Positions 26,049 through 35,891 are shown, numbered from the stretch's first letter. The stretch: 64,000 nt of DNA from Lachnoanaerobaculum gingivalis (GCF_003862475.1 NZ_RRCO01000001.1:620001-684000); one strand, 5' to 3'. Numbers and translations: made by a program. Notes: a model not told the origin generated them from the sequence alone.

Positions 26049-27419
26049 TTAATCTTCTCTTTTTAACGGTTCTTTCCCACTCAAGTCTAATGTAATACAG
26101 TCAATATCATAACCATATTCTTCACCTAAAACTTCATAACATCTGTATCGCATATCAAATATTTCAACTAATCTTTCACCAAAATTTTCTTCAGTAATAG
26201 GATTGTTTTCATCATATCCCACTTCATTTGCAAACTCACCAAAATATCCGCCTTTTGAAAAATTTGCGTTGAAATTTCTTATAGCGTCTTTTGTATCAAC
26301 CATATCTTTATAACCAATGTAATCAAATATTTTATATGTCGGGTAAATAGCATAAGCTGTTCCTTCTATCAAATGTATATCTGTATCATATACAAGTGTA
26401 TATGCGGCACAAAGTTCAAAAATATCAGAAGTAGCTTCTAAATGATTAAGTCTTCTAATGAATGTCAGCGTTGACAAATATTTCAGAGAAATATAATCTG
26501 TTACATCACGATCATCCAGGCTTCCAATCATTAACCCATATACCCGCATATTTAAATTCTTATATCTGCCGTATATATTCACATTCCCTAACTTTATAAA
26601 TGGTTTATACATTGTATAGTACAATGAAATATCTTTACCATCTCCTCTAACCGCTCGTATAATATATCTCTTATTAGATCCGATATATGATTTTTCCGAT
26701 ATAAGATTATTATCAAAGTATTCTATACCTGAAAATATTTGAAACAGCTGTATCATGCTGAAATAGTGCCTTATATATGTATCTCTACGGTCTTTATCCA
26801 ATATCTTTTCAGCACTTGACATATAATCAACCGTATATTTACTTAAAATTTCAAACGCTTTAATTATCTCTTCTACTTTTTCATTTTTTCTGTACAGCTT
26901 GTCTCCAATATCAATGTATCTTTTATAACCAAGCACTCCAAAGTCCCTATCAAAACAATAGTCTAATGCAGTATTCAATAATTCTGTGCCTTTATCTAAA
27001 TCTTTTGTCAGGATTCCTGCTACTATAAGATATTCCATTCTTGTTTTCTTATCATCGCCTAAATCATGCTCAAGAATATTTTCTATGACTTTCTTTTCAC
27101 CTTGGTCATTATACATCTTTTCAAGCTCTCTAAGCCTTGACTCACACTCGGCATCATCCTTTGCATAACAACTTGCTACCTCCCAAATATCCCTTATATC
27201 ACAATCTTTTGGAAGTTCGGATAAGTTTTCAAGCTCATCTATCTTGCGGTATCTGTTTTCATCCCAATTGTATCTTGCACCTCTCCATATTATTTGGTTT
27301 GCTGTCACATTATAGTTGGAAGTAAATACTTCATACATACCGGTCAGCACATTGACTACACATACAATCAGTATAAACCTAAGCAACCAATATATCCGCT
27401 TTTTATACTCTAATTTCAT
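26049..27419 (-). CDS. Membrane-anchored protein of the three-member family (copy 2)
   Basis: 456 residues. It has the same plan as the copy at 24030, with an N-terminal helix (IYWLLRFILIVCVVNVLTG). The mature part diverges most in the middle (residues about 200-320), which suggests diversifying selection on a recognition surface. C-terminal FNANFSKGGYFGEFANEVGY and LSGKEPLKRED are kept. Only this copy lacks an LRR-like gene directly upstream; it follows copy 3 at a distance of 60 bp. Confidence 0.65.
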   Translation of the reverse strand: MKLEYKKRIYWLLRFILIVCVVNVLTGMYEVFTSNYNVTANQIIWRGARYNWDENRYRKIDELENLSELPKDCDIRDIWEVASCYAKDDAECESRLRELEKMYNDQGEKKVIENILEHDLGDDKKTRMEYLIVAGILTKDLDKGTELLNTALDYCFDRDFGVLGYKRYIDIGDKLYRKNEKVEEIIKAFEILSKYTVDYMSSAEKILDKDRRDTYIRHYFSMIQLFQIFSGIEYFDNNLISEKSYIGSNKRYIIRAVRGDGKDISLYYTMYKPFIKLGNVNIYGRYKNLNMRVYGLMIGSLDDRDVTDYISLKYLSTLTFIRRLNHLEATSDIFELCAAYTLVYDTDIHLIEGTAYAIYPTYKIFDYIGYKDMVDTKDAIRNFNANFSKGGYFGEFANEVGYDENNPITEENFGERLVEIFDMRYRCYEVLGEEYGYDIDCITLDLSGKEPLKRED

Positions 27420-27479
27420 CTATGTCTCTCCTAACCGTAAAACCGGTTTGTAAACACCATTGCTCTCGGAAATTCCCTT

Positions 27480-28877
27480 TTAATCTTTCTTATGCAACGG
27501 TTCTCTTCCGGTAAAATCATTTACAATACTACTTATATCAATATTATATCCTACATACAAAAATCTATAAATTTTCTCTTCCATATTGCAAAGTTCGTCT
27601 ATCTTCTCACCGAAATTTCCCAATGTCAGTTGATTATTTCCATCATAGCCGACATCATTTGCAAACTCTTCCAAATAACCACCTTTTGAAAAATTTGTAT
27701 TAAAATTATTTATGGCTTCTATTGTATCTATATAGTGACTGTCAGGAGATTCAACTAAATTGTATACATCAAAGTAACTATACACCGGAAGTACCGGATA
27801 AAATCCGTAGCTTAACCCCTCAAGTGTATGTATATCCGAATCATATACAATTACATAGGTACCACAAAGTCTAAAAATTTTAGATATAATTTTTAAATCA
27901 ATTAATTTATCCTCCACCATATAAGTTGCAGGACTTTTTAATGATATATAATTTGTAATATCAAAATCATCCAAATCTCTAATTGATACACGCTTTATTA
28001 TCATATTCAGATTCTTATATCTTCCGTATATACTGATATGTCCAAGATCTATAAATGATCTGTATTTTTTGTAGGATAATACAATATCATAATTTTCTTT
28101 TATAGATGCCCTAACAATATATTTCTTATTATCCATCCCGGGATATGATTTTGCCGCTAAAAGATTATCGTCAAAATATAATAAACTTGAGAATGTCTGG
28201 AATAGTTGTATCATACGATGATAGTATACCGTTTCAGTTGCACTTTCATCCCCATCTTCTGATTTGGGCATCACAATTGCACGATCAATTGTATACTTGC
28301 TTAAAGTTTCAAAAGCTTCAATAATTCTTTCAAGCTTACCGTTCTTTTTATAGAGCTTATTTCCGATATCAATATATCTTTTGTATCCAAGTAATCCATA
28401 GTCTCTGTCATAGCAATATTCAAGGACATTATTAAGCAGTTCCGTATCGTTACCAAGACTTCTTATTAGGCAACCGTCAACTATCAGGTACTCCATCATA
28501 GTCTTTTTATCATCTCCTACATCTTTAGACATGATATCATCTACGACAGCCTTTTCTCCCCCTTCATCATATATATTCTTAAGTTCCTTCAGTCTTGTAT
28601 CACACTCACTGTCATCCTTTGCATAATAACTTGCCACCGCCCAAATATCTTTTATATCACAATCTGTCGGTATATCCACCAAATATTTAATCTCATCTAT
28701 ACTGTGATATCCGGTCTCGTCCTTATTATATCTCTTGCCTTTCCATATGATTTGGTTTGCATTTGCGTTTTTGATTGTACTACACATCTCATAGAATCCT
28801 GTCAGCACATTGACTACGCATACAATCAGTATAAATCTTAGCAACCAATATATCCGCTTTTTATACTCTAATTTCAT
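27480..28877 (-). CDS. Membrane-anchored protein of the three-member family (copy 3)
   Basis: 465 residues. The first 25 residues are identical to copy 2, while the mid-region is closer to copy 1 (KENYDIVLSYKKY, MIQLFQTFSS). The mosaic pattern points to recombination among the copies. It starts 25 bp after the LRR-like copy at 28902, reproducing the module seen at 24030-25874. Function unknown. Confidence 0.65.
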   Translation of the reverse strand: MKLEYKKRIYWLLRFILIVCVVNVLTGFYEMCSTIKNANANQIIWKGKRYNKDETGYHSIDEIKYLVDIPTDCDIKDIWAVASYYAKDDSECDTRLKELKNIYDEGGEKAVVDDIMSKDVGDDKKTMMEYLIVDGCLIRSLGNDTELLNNVLEYCYDRDYGLLGYKRYIDIGNKLYKKNGKLERIIEAFETLSKYTIDRAIVMPKSEDGDESATETVYYHRMIQLFQTFSSLLYFDDNLLAAKSYPGMDNKKYIVRASIKENYDIVLSYKKYRSFIDLGHISIYGRYKNLNMIIKRVSIRDLDDFDITNYISLKSPATYMVEDKLIDLKIISKIFRLCGTYVIVYDSDIHTLEGLSYGFYPVLPVYSYFDVYNLVESPDSHYIDTIEAINNFNTNFSKGGYLEEFANDVGYDGNNQLTLGNFGEKIDELCNMEEKIYRFLYVGYNIDISSIVNDFTGREPLHKKD

Positions 28878-28901
28878 CCATGTCTCTCCTAACCGTAAAA
28901 A

Positions 28902-29366
28902 CTAGTCTATAAACACTATTGCCCTCGGACATTCGTTCTTCACGCTCTTATCTGCGTTAAGATGATATAACTGTACCCTTCTAAGCTTATTAAAATCCCT
29001 TACTTTATTTAGATTATCCAGGACATGTTCCTCATTATACATACCGATATCTTCCTCATTATCGCCCATATATGTCAAGATAATTGTCTCAACATTCTTG
29101 AAATATTCAAGGTCACTCACATCCTTAACATGGTAGTCCTTAAAATTGATTGATAAGAAGTTCATCTTCTTTAAATCCTTTTTCCAAATGATACCCTTGA
29201 TAGGCTTCTCTCTTTTATGTGCCAAAGACATGCGGTTTTTCCCCATAGTATCTCTTACCGCTCTAAGAAACTCCGCATCCTTAAAAAAAGCTATTCTGCT
29301 CACCACAATCATACATATTATTGTAAATATTCCCAAGTAAAATGATAATGTATAATTCATTTCCAT
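28902..29366 (-). CDS. Small membrane-anchored LRR-like protein (copy 2)
   Basis: 154 residues, over 70 percent alike by eye to the copy at 25416: FFKDAEFLRAVRDTMGKNRM, LSINFKDYHVKDVS, VETIILTYMGDNEEDIG. One N-terminal helix anchors it. A start two codons later (29360) is equally possible. It lies between DUF5104-type lipoproteins and the large paralogue, in the toxin-associated array. Confidence 0.65.
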   Translation of the reverse strand: MEMNYTLSFYLGIFTIICMIVVSRIAFFKDAEFLRAVRDTMGKNRMSLAHKREKPIKGIIWKKDLKKMNFLSINFKDYHVKDVSDLEYFKNVETIILTYMGDNEEDIGMYNEEHVLDNLNKVRDFNKLRRVQLYHLNADKSVKNECPRAIVFID

Positions 29367-29427
29367 ATTTCCTTTCCGTTAAACTGAAGATTCCATCATA
29401 TCTGCGTTTGATTTGATTTCCATATAT

Positions 29428-30018
29428 CTACCTCCCACTATTGTATCCAAATGCATAAATATCATATCCATCTTTTTCTAAATCTAATTTATCACCTAAA
29501 AAATGTAAATTTAAACTATCTATGGCAAATTTTGATATTCCTACATTATTCTCATGAAAATCATCGACCGGTCTAATCAAGAAATAGATTTGTATTGGAA
29601 AATTGTACTCTCCACCATCATCTGCAAATTCTATAGTTGTTGACGCATACACCTTCTTTTGAAGTTTTCCTTTATCTGAGCTTGATTCATAGTCATTATC
29701 TTCATCAAGTTTATATCGTATAATTTTACCTGAAAACTTATTATTATTGTAACCCCTAAATATATTATCTATCTTTTCATCAAAATTATCTATTTTACTC
29801 CTTGCATACTCCGGAAACAAGCTTACTAAAAGCTCCCTATCATTAGTATTTAAAGCCTGTACTATCTTTTCGATATATTCATTCGCCACTTTTGCATCAC
29901 CATATATATAATTATCTATTTTACCGGAGTCATGTATATATTTTACAGTTTCAACTACCGATGTACATCCTGTAAGCAAACTTAATATTAAAATTCCCAT
30001 TAAAACTTTAATTTTCAC
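29428..30018 (-). CDS. DUF5104-type lipoprotein
   Basis: 196 residues. Signal peptide with lipobox LLTGC (Cys18). The body holds YIEKIVQALNTNDRELLVSL, FPEYARSKIDNFDEKID and FHENNVGISKFAIDSLNL, the pattern of the DUF5104 family (NTF2-like fold expected). It is a diverged relative of the copies at 30042 and 31811. It lies 24 bp downstream of the 30042 copy on the same strand. A surface-exposed immunity role is a guess from its position downstream of the Rhs gene. Confidence 0.75.
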   Translation of the reverse strand: MKIKVLMGILILSLLTGCTSVVETVKYIHDSGKIDNYIYGDAKVANEYIEKIVQALNTNDRELLVSLFPEYARSKIDNFDEKIDNIFRGYNNNKFSGKIIRYKLDEDNDYESSSDKGKLQKKVYASTTIEFADDGGEYNFPIQIYFLIRPVDDFHENNVGISKFAIDSLNLHFLGDKLDLEKDGYDIYAFGYNSGR

Positions 30019-30041
30019 CAGTTTTTATTTCCTTCCTATTC

Positions 30042-30617
30042 TTAGTGTCCAAACGCATATATATCATACCCATCTTTCTCTTTATCTACACCATCTGTAC
30101 TGAAATCCCCATAATCTATAGCAAATATAGATATTCCAACATTATTCTCGTGAAAATCATCTACAGGTACTATTACCATGGCAATCTTTAAGCTTGATCT
30201 ATATAATTCTCCCTCCTTAGGATCTGCAAACTCTATAGTAGTATTAGCATATACCTCTTTATAGATTTTACCCCTATCAGATCTTGATTGATAATTGTTA
30301 TCTTCATTAAGCTTATACCTTATTATAGAAGGCCATGGCCATGTCTCATTTTCACTAATAATTTCATCTATCTTTTCATCAAAATTATCTATCTTACTCC
30401 TTGCATGCTCAGGAAATAAACTCGCTAAAAGTTCTCTATCATTAGTATTCAATGCTTCTACTATTTTTTCTATATACTTATTTACAACTACAGCTTCACT
30501 ATATATATAATCATCTATTTTATCAGAATCGTGTATATACCTTGCAATCTCAACTACTGAGGTACATCCTGTAAGCAAACATACTATTAAACAAAATATA
30601 ATAATTTTAATTCTCAT
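30042..30617 (-). CDS. DUF5104-type lipoprotein
   Basis: 191 residues, lipobox LLTGC (Cys18). It is about 80 percent identical by eye to 31811-32389, including ALNTNDRELLASLFPEHARS, NQSRSDRGKIYKEVYANT-like segments and the C-terminal EKDGYDIYAFGH. Differences cluster at the signal peptide and shortly before the C-terminus. It is a recent duplicate within the array. Confidence 0.75.
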   Translation of the reverse strand: MRIKIIIFCLIVCLLTGCTSVVEIARYIHDSDKIDDYIYSEAVVVNKYIEKIVEALNTNDRELLASLFPEHARSKIDNFDEKIDEIISENETWPWPSIIRYKLNEDNNYQSRSDRGKIYKEVYANTTIEFADPKEGELYRSSLKIAMVIVPVDDFHENNVGISIFAIDYGDFSTDGVDKEKDGYDIYAFGH

Positions 30618-30639
30618 TAATTCCTATTACCTCCTCAAT

Positions 30640-30795
30640 ACTAAAACCCGTATATAAAAACTCTTGCATGTCACTTTTACATCACTATTTATCTTTAGAT
30701 GATATAACTGTACTCTTCTCAAGTTCACATTTAATTCTCCTGTTTAAAATCACGTACATTTCAGTTGTTATTATATGTTTATTCTATAAATATTT
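30640..30795 (-). pseudogene. Remnant of an LRR-like gene (third copy, internally deleted)
   Basis: This stretch matches the last about 90 bp of the 25416 gene (LYHLK region), joined directly to the intergenic sequence found upstream of that gene (25879-25935). The whole coding middle is gone. Together with 25945-26043 it shows repeated module duplication followed by deletion. Confidence 0.65.
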
Positions 30796-30861
30796 TTGCC
30801 ATATTTCAATATTTTTATTAAAATCAGGTATCGAATATTACTTGTTATATTATTTTTTATA

Positions 30862-30897
30862 TTAAAAGAACCCCCATGCCTTTTCACATAGGGGCTC
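30862..30897 (-). terminator. Terminator after the lipoprotein gene at 30910
   Basis: On the minus strand AGAGCCCCTATG pairs with CATGGGGGTTCT around TGAAAAGG, followed by TTTTAATAT. It splits the array into two transcription units. Confidence 0.8.
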
Positions 30898-30909
30898 TAA
30901 ACAATAGTA

Positions 30910-31491
30910 TTACTTTTCACTTTCTGTGGTCATAAGCTCATCAGGATCTACATAATCAGCCCAAAAAGGATTATCTACCCAAAGATAGTATCCCCTATTG
31001 CTGTCATCCATAGTAATCTGCCAAATCTCAGGCGAATACATCATAGAGCTGATACCTATCTCATCAGGATCCTCATCATCCTTGGCAACAACCTGAAGGT
31101 ACATAAAATCTATATTACCACCATCTGTCTTTACAACATAATAAGTCTCAATCCTTTTTATTCCCTTTTCTTTGTCTTCTGTAACTACCGGAAAATTTCT
31201 GTCATACTTTACACTCTTTGACTTTCCCTTATACCTCTTAAGCATTAATGCAATTTTAAAGTCCATATCCTCTATACTCTCTCTCGCATTCTTTGAAAAC
31301 AGTGCTTTCAGTTCATCAGCATTTTGATTATCCAACGCAGCAATCACTTTGTCTTTATATTCTTTTTCCTCGGGTGGTTGATTATCATTTTTGGTAACTT
31401 CACTCTTTGCACCGTCAACTGTATTTTTAACACTTGAGCAGGCTGATATTAAAAAGACTGATGCAATAATAAGGAATATTATTTTTTTCAT
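30910..31491 (-). CDS. DUF5104-type lipoprotein, divergent form
   Basis: 193 residues with lipobox LISAC (Cys18), then a charged linker (about 25-45). The body holds VIAALDNQNADELKALFSKN and ARESIEDMDFKIALMLKRY, a distant version of the DUF5104 pattern, and DPDEIGISSMMYSP. Its start overlaps the WXG-like gene by 4 bp, so the two are translationally coupled. Confidence 0.72.
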   Translation of the reverse strand: MKKIIFLIIASVFLISACSSVKNTVDGAKSEVTKNDNQPPEEKEYKDKVIAALDNQNADELKALFSKNARESIEDMDFKIALMLKRYKGKSKSVKYDRNFPVVTEDKEKGIKRIETYYVVKTDGGNIDFMYLQVVAKDDEDPDEIGISSMMYSPEIWQITMDDSNRGYYLWVDNPFWADYVDPDELMTTESEK

Positions 31492-31793
31492 ACTTTTACA
31501 TGCTCCTTACTTTGTATCTGATTTGAAAGATTATAGTCGTTATCATGTATATATTTCTTTGATTCAACAATTTCCATTCGTAATCTAACCAATTCTTCAT
31601 ATCCTGTATTCATCAAAATATTTAAATACCAACAAATGTATTTAAAACTATCTCCACTTCTTCCACTCCAGTAATCGTCGATATCTGTTATAATATTTAC
31701 TAAATCCTCCCTACTTTTATTTAATCTATACTTAAATAGATCATAATTATTCTCTGCATTTACCATGCCGGCAATATTTGATTTAATTTCCAT
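31488..31793 (-). CDS. WXG100-like small protein
   Basis: 101 residues from the ATG at 31793, which has GGGAGAT at a good distance; a start 15 bp further up is possible. It is a helical protein with DDYWSGRSGDSF at about 39-50, giving the Trp-x-Gly turn (Trp42, Gly44) between two helices, as in WXG100/ESAT-6-like proteins exported by type VII secretion. It sits inside a toxin/lipoprotein operon, where such proteins often act as targeting partners of a toxin. No EssC-type ATPase is in the window. Confidence 0.6.
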   Translation of the reverse strand: MEIKSNIAGMVNAENNYDLFKYRLNKSREDLVNIITDIDDYWSGRSGDSFKYICWYLNILMNTGYEELVRLRMEIVESKKYIHDNDYNLSNQIQSKEHVKV

Positions 31794-31810
31794 ATTCTTA
31801 TCTCCCATTA

Positions 31811-32389
31811 TTAGTGTCCAAACGCATAGATATCATATCCGTCCTTTTCTTTATCCACATCATCTTTAATAAACTCCCCTTCTCCAATTGCAAATATAGA
31901 AATTCCAACATTATTTTCATGAAAATCATCTACAGGTACTATTACCATAGCAATCTTTAAACTCGGTCTATGTACTTCTCCCTCCTTAGGGTCTGCGAAC
32001 TCTATAGTGGTATTAGCATATACCTCTTTATAGATTTTACCTCTATCTGCTCTTGATTGATAATTATTATCTTCATTAAGCTTATACCTTATTATGGAAG
32101 ACGGCCATGGCCATGACTCATTTTCTCTGATAATTCTGTCTATCTTTTCATCAAAATTGTCTATCTTACTCCTTGCATGCTCGGGAAATAAACTCGCTAA
32201 TAGTTCTCTATCATTAGTGTTCAATGCTCTTATTATCTTTTCTATATACTCGTTTACTACTACAGCCTCGCCATATATGTAGTTATCTAATTTATCAGAG
32301 TCATGTACATATCTCGCAACCTTAACTACCGAGGTACACCCTATGAGCATGCATGCTATTAAAAAACATATAATGAATTTAATTTTCAT
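31811..32389 (-). CDS. DUF5104-type lipoprotein directly downstream of the Rhs gene
   Basis: 192 residues, lipobox LIGC (Cys18), with the same body as 30042-30617. Its ATG overlaps the Rhs stop codon in TAATG, so translation is coupled to the toxin-like gene. This is the position where the cognate immunity protein is usually found. DUF5104 being the immunity factor is therefore the leading inference, but a periplasm-facing lipoprotein would protect only against an outside attack. Confidence 0.78.
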   Translation of the reverse strand: MKIKFIICFLIACMLIGCTSVVKVARYVHDSDKLDNYIYGEAVVVNEYIEKIIRALNTNDRELLASLFPEHARSKIDNFDEKIDRIIRENESWPWPSSIIRYKLNEDNNYQSRADRGKIYKEVYANTTIEFADPKEGEVHRPSLKIAMVIVPVDDFHENNVGISIFAIGEGEFIKDDVDKEKDGYDIYAFGH

Positions 32390-35300
32390 TAATTTATATT
32401 ACCCCTTTCCCATTTTATAACTGCATTTCTATGAACTAAGTCTAAACACCAGTTATCATTTATTTTATCTTCGTTTTGATCATCAAATTCTGCTGTATGT
32501 ACGAATTCCTTCCACATAGCCCTTTCCTCATCAAAGTCAACCATCCCTGTCATTACTAAATCTTCAGCTTTTACATCTTGAAATCTTTTATCCGGATTAA
32601 ACCCTGTTATCCACCACTGATGTAAGTCATTAGCATCCCAATCTATTACTTGAGTACCATCTTTTAACCTTATATCCAAATTCATTTTAAGTTTACTCTG
32701 AGTATAGCAATCTACATGCCAGTCTTTACCTTTATATATACCTATCTCTCCGCCTGCACCAAGATTAAAATAATCCCCCTTCCACATCCAAAGTGTAAAT
32801 TTATCATCTCCTCTTCCAAATTTAAATTTACCCCTATTCATAGATGTAAAAGAATCAAATGCAAAATCATAAAAATTATTATAACCTCCACCGGCCTGCC
32901 AGCATCTTCTTGTAACATGAAATACACCATTATTATCCTTATGGAAATCTACTAAGTCGAACACTGGTGTACTTATCGGACTTCTTGCAAACATATTAGA
33001 TATATCTGAAATACTTCCAATCTTCACCTGTCTAACATTTCCGGAACAATCGACATATGAATTAATAACAAGATCAACCTCCATTGCATTTCTTGATGCT
33101 CTAATTAAACTCCGTGTAACCTTGGTAGTAACATCCTGAACTTCACTTGGTAAAACTTCTACCCATAGTTTATAAGAACTATTAAACAACTTATCTAAAA
33201 ATAGATCTATCCCTTCAAACAAATCAATACCATCATAAACCTGTATGGATTCCAATGTATTAACAATTGGTGATTCTCCAGTACTGTCAACAAATAGCAG
33301 TGGTGAATTATAGCAGTAAGTATACTCGTTTTGGGTAAATCCATATCTTATATCTCCCTTGATTTTATCCTTTCCAAGAAATCTTCCCATATTTTCATCG
33401 TACATTCTTGTAGCTGAAAGATAGTTTCCACTTATATCATCTACCATGAGACCGGCAAATCCGAAGTTCTTTGGTTTGCTTCCAAACACTTCTCCAAACT
33501 CTGAGTACTCAAAAAGCTCATCCCCTTCAAGTATTACACTTCCAAGTTCATCACATATGATATTGGTGCTGTTATCATCCTCCACCTCTGATATCAGTTG
33601 AATATCCCATACAAAACTTCTCTCATTTCCATCACTGTTTTGCCATAGTATATTATCAATCTTTTTTCTGATATCAATTACATAGCTTGTAGTGTGTGAC
33701 TCGTTCCCATTGCTCTCTGTCTTACCGATTCTGTGACCAAGTCCGTCATATTCATAAGTAACAATATTTTTACCGGATATGACACTTATAAGTTGTCCCA
33801 ATCCGTTGTATTTGTACTCTGTTTCAAGCTCACCATCGGAAAACTTCTTGATAAGATTTCCTCTCTTATCATACTCATACCTTTTTTGAATCAAACTGTT
33901 ATTCTTAGCTATACGCTCTTCTGCGAGTTTTCCACCCTTATAGATGTATTTTGTGGTAATCACTTCATCTTTGAAATATTCTACTTTATCGGTTCTGTTT
34001 CCAAAGATATCATAGCTATATTCTCTTAGCACTTTACCGTCCAATACAACTTTTGTGATTCTTCCCACCTCATCATAAGAATAACTGTAATCCTTTACAC
34101 TGCCATTCCTATTGATACTTATACCTGTCTTATTTCCTACCAAATCATATGCATAAGTATATTCCATATTGATTTTTTCATCACTGATATGAGTTATTTT
34201 TGTCGGACTTCCGATATCATTGTATTCATAGCATGTTTTGCTTCCATCACTATACTCTCTTGATTCAAGTCTGCCCAAACAGTCATAGGTCAACCTGATA
34301 TGTTCATTTCCTGAAACAGTTTCTATAAGTCTACCTTTATTATCATAGTAATAGCCTACCTTTTTGCCGTCAGGATATACTATAGCCACAGTTCTTCCAA
34401 ACTTATCATATTCGTAAGTAATACTGTGTCCGTCTGTAGTTAAAGCCTTTTTCACCAAGCCTTTCTTATCTCTTTCAAAGCTCATAGTTCCGAAGCTTCC
34501 TGATACGGCTTTCAAAAATCTGTTGCCGTCATACTCATAGTTTACATAATTTCCGTCAGAACATTTCATCGAAGTTAAAAGGCCTGCTTCATTGTACTTT
34601 AACTCTGTTTTAAAACTGTCTTCATCAATATTTTTCACCACTTGTCCAAGACTGTTGTAATCCATAGTTTTATAAGTACTGTCGGCATTTTCTATTTTAA
34701 ATATTCTGCCCATATTGTTTCTATGATAGCATCTTGTCATACAGTCATTTTCATTATCTTTTTTGTACTGTCTTATTCCTACAAGATTGTACATTTTATC
34801 ATAACTGTACTCACTTACCAGACCGTCACTGTCAACCACTTTTTCAAGTGTATTTCCTACACCATATTTAAAATAGTTTGTATTTCCGATGCTGTCTTTA
34901 ATAGATGTTATATTTCCTTCATTATCATAGCTATAAGTATTTTCTCTACCGGTATCAGTCCTTATTCCGGATACTCTTCCCAAGTCGTCATAAGCATAAT
35001 AAATCTTATTTTCCGTATTGCCCGCCAGTCGGCTTTCTTCTGTAGGTCTTCCAAGCTTATCATAATTATATATGTATTTTACATCATCACCTAAATTAAC
35101 CGCTTTTACTCTGCCGTTCTGATTATATTCATAGCCTGATACATTGCCAAATATATCGGTATACTCCAATACCCTGTTCATAGAATCATATACAAAGCTT
35201 TCGCTGATATTATCATCCAAGGTTTGCTTTAGCACTCTTCCATATTCATCATATTCATATCTGATACTTCCGCTTGGCAGTGCTATCTCAACAAGTCTGT

Positions 35301-35826
35301 CTCCATCATAAACAAAATCAGACTTCACTCCGTCAGAAAATTCCTTACTGATGCACCTGTTTAACTTATCATATTTATAATTCTCACTTAGACCTGTTGG
35401 GTAAGTAACACTGACAATATTTCTATTGTCATCATAGGAAAATCTCTTCATACTTCCGTCAGGAGCAATCATTTTAGTCATATTGCCCCTCTTGTCATAT
35501 TCAAATTTTTCCACTCCACCGGCTCGCTTTATCTGAGATATTCTTCTAATATTATCATATACATACTCTGTAGTATTTCCGTTTTTATCTTTTAGCCTTA
35601 CTGGTAAATTTATATTATTGTACTCTACTTCATAGGTTTTCCCGTCAAAATCCTTTAATTTTGACACCTGCCTGTTTGCTGTATACTTATATGTTCTCTT
35701 CTCCCCAAAAGAATTTGTTACCTCTGTGATATCTCCAAGCTCATTATACTTATAAAGTCTTTTCCCTCCATTATTGTCTTCAATACTTACAACTCGATTC
35801 AACTCATCATATTTATATCCGACCAA
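32389..35826 (-). CDS. Rhs/YD-repeat protein with C-terminal DUF4474 tip, 5'-truncated
   Basis: The open frame of 1145 codons begins at once with YD repeats (YKYDELNRVVSIEDNNGG), and dozens follow. The Rhs core ends MGRFLGKDKIKGDIRYGF and NEYTYCYNSPLLFVD (about residue 870). The tip then contains FHVTRRCWQAGGGYNNFYDF, LWMWKGDYFNLGAGGEIGIY and HQWWITGFNPD, the DUF4474 pattern found at the ends of polymorphic toxins. There is no ATG, ribosome site, signal or N-terminal domain: the first usable codon is a TTG. The true 5' end seems lost (see 35799-35891). Confidence 0.85.
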   Translation of the reverse strand: MVGYKYDELNRVVSIEDNNGGKRLYKYNELGDITEVTNSFGEKRTYKYTANRQVSKLKDFDGKTYEVEYNNINLPVRLKDKNGNTTEYVYDNIRRISQIKRAGGVEKFEYDKRGNMTKMIAPDGSMKRFSYDDNRNIVSVTYPTGLSENYKYDKLNRCISKEFSDGVKSDFVYDGDRLVEIALPSGSIRYEYDEYGRVLKQTLDDNISESFVYDSMNRVLEYTDIFGNVSGYEYNQNGRVKAVNLGDDVKYIYNYDKLGRPTEESRLAGNTENKIYYAYDDLGRVSGIRTDTGRENTYSYDNEGNITSIKDSIGNTNYFKYGVGNTLEKVVDSDGLVSEYSYDKMYNLVGIRQYKKDNENDCMTRCYHRNNMGRIFKIENADSTYKTMDYNSLGQVVKNIDEDSFKTELKYNEAGLLTSMKCSDGNYVNYEYDGNRFLKAVSGSFGTMSFERDKKGLVKKALTTDGHSITYEYDKFGRTVAIVYPDGKKVGYYYDNKGRLIETVSGNEHIRLTYDCLGRLESREYSDGSKTCYEYNDIGSPTKITHISDEKINMEYTYAYDLVGNKTGISINRNGSVKDYSYSYDEVGRITKVVLDGKVLREYSYDIFGNRTDKVEYFKDEVITTKYIYKGGKLAEERIAKNNSLIQKRYEYDKRGNLIKKFSDGELETEYKYNGLGQLISVISGKNIVTYEYDGLGHRIGKTESNGNESHTTSYVIDIRKKIDNILWQNSDGNERSFVWDIQLISEVEDDNSTNIICDELGSVILEGDELFEYSEFGEVFGSKPKNFGFAGLMVDDISGNYLSATRMYDENMGRFLGKDKIKGDIRYGFTQNEYTYCYNSPLLFVDSTGESPIVNTLESIQVYDGIDLFEGIDLFLDKLFNSSYKLWVEVLPSEVQDVTTKVTRSLIRASRNAMEVDLVINSYVDCSGNVRQVKIGSISDISNMFARSPISTPVFDLVDFHKDNNGVFHVTRRCWQAGGGYNNFYDFAFDSFTSMNRGKFKFGRGDDKFTLWMWKGDYFNLGAGGEIGIYKGKDWHVDCYTQSKLKMNLDIRLKDGTQVIDWDANDLHQWWITGFNPDKRFQDVKAEDLVMTGMVDFDEERAMWKEFVHTAEFDDQNEDKINDNWCLDLVHRNAVIKWERGNIN

Positions 35827-35891
35827 TACTGCACAATGTCATATAATGCCTTTTCCTGTAAGTCTTTATCTGTAGGTCTATCACTTGCCAT
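35799..35891 (-). pseudogene. N-terminal stub of the Rhs-associated protein, out of frame with the Rhs body
   Basis: An ATG overlapping the end of the upstream gene starts MASDRPTDKDLQEKALYDIV, continues ten codons and stops within the first Rhs repeats, which are in another frame. A large deletion with frame change between the original N-terminal domain and the Rhs repeats explains this. Ribosomal frameshifting is the alternative but no slippery site is evident. Confidence 0.55.

Noticed and set aside
24030-32389. CRISPR-like repeats in the repetitive array
   Set aside because: The repeats are paralogous coding modules of hundreds of bases, not short regularly spaced direct repeats. No CRISPR array or cas gene was seen anywhere in the window.
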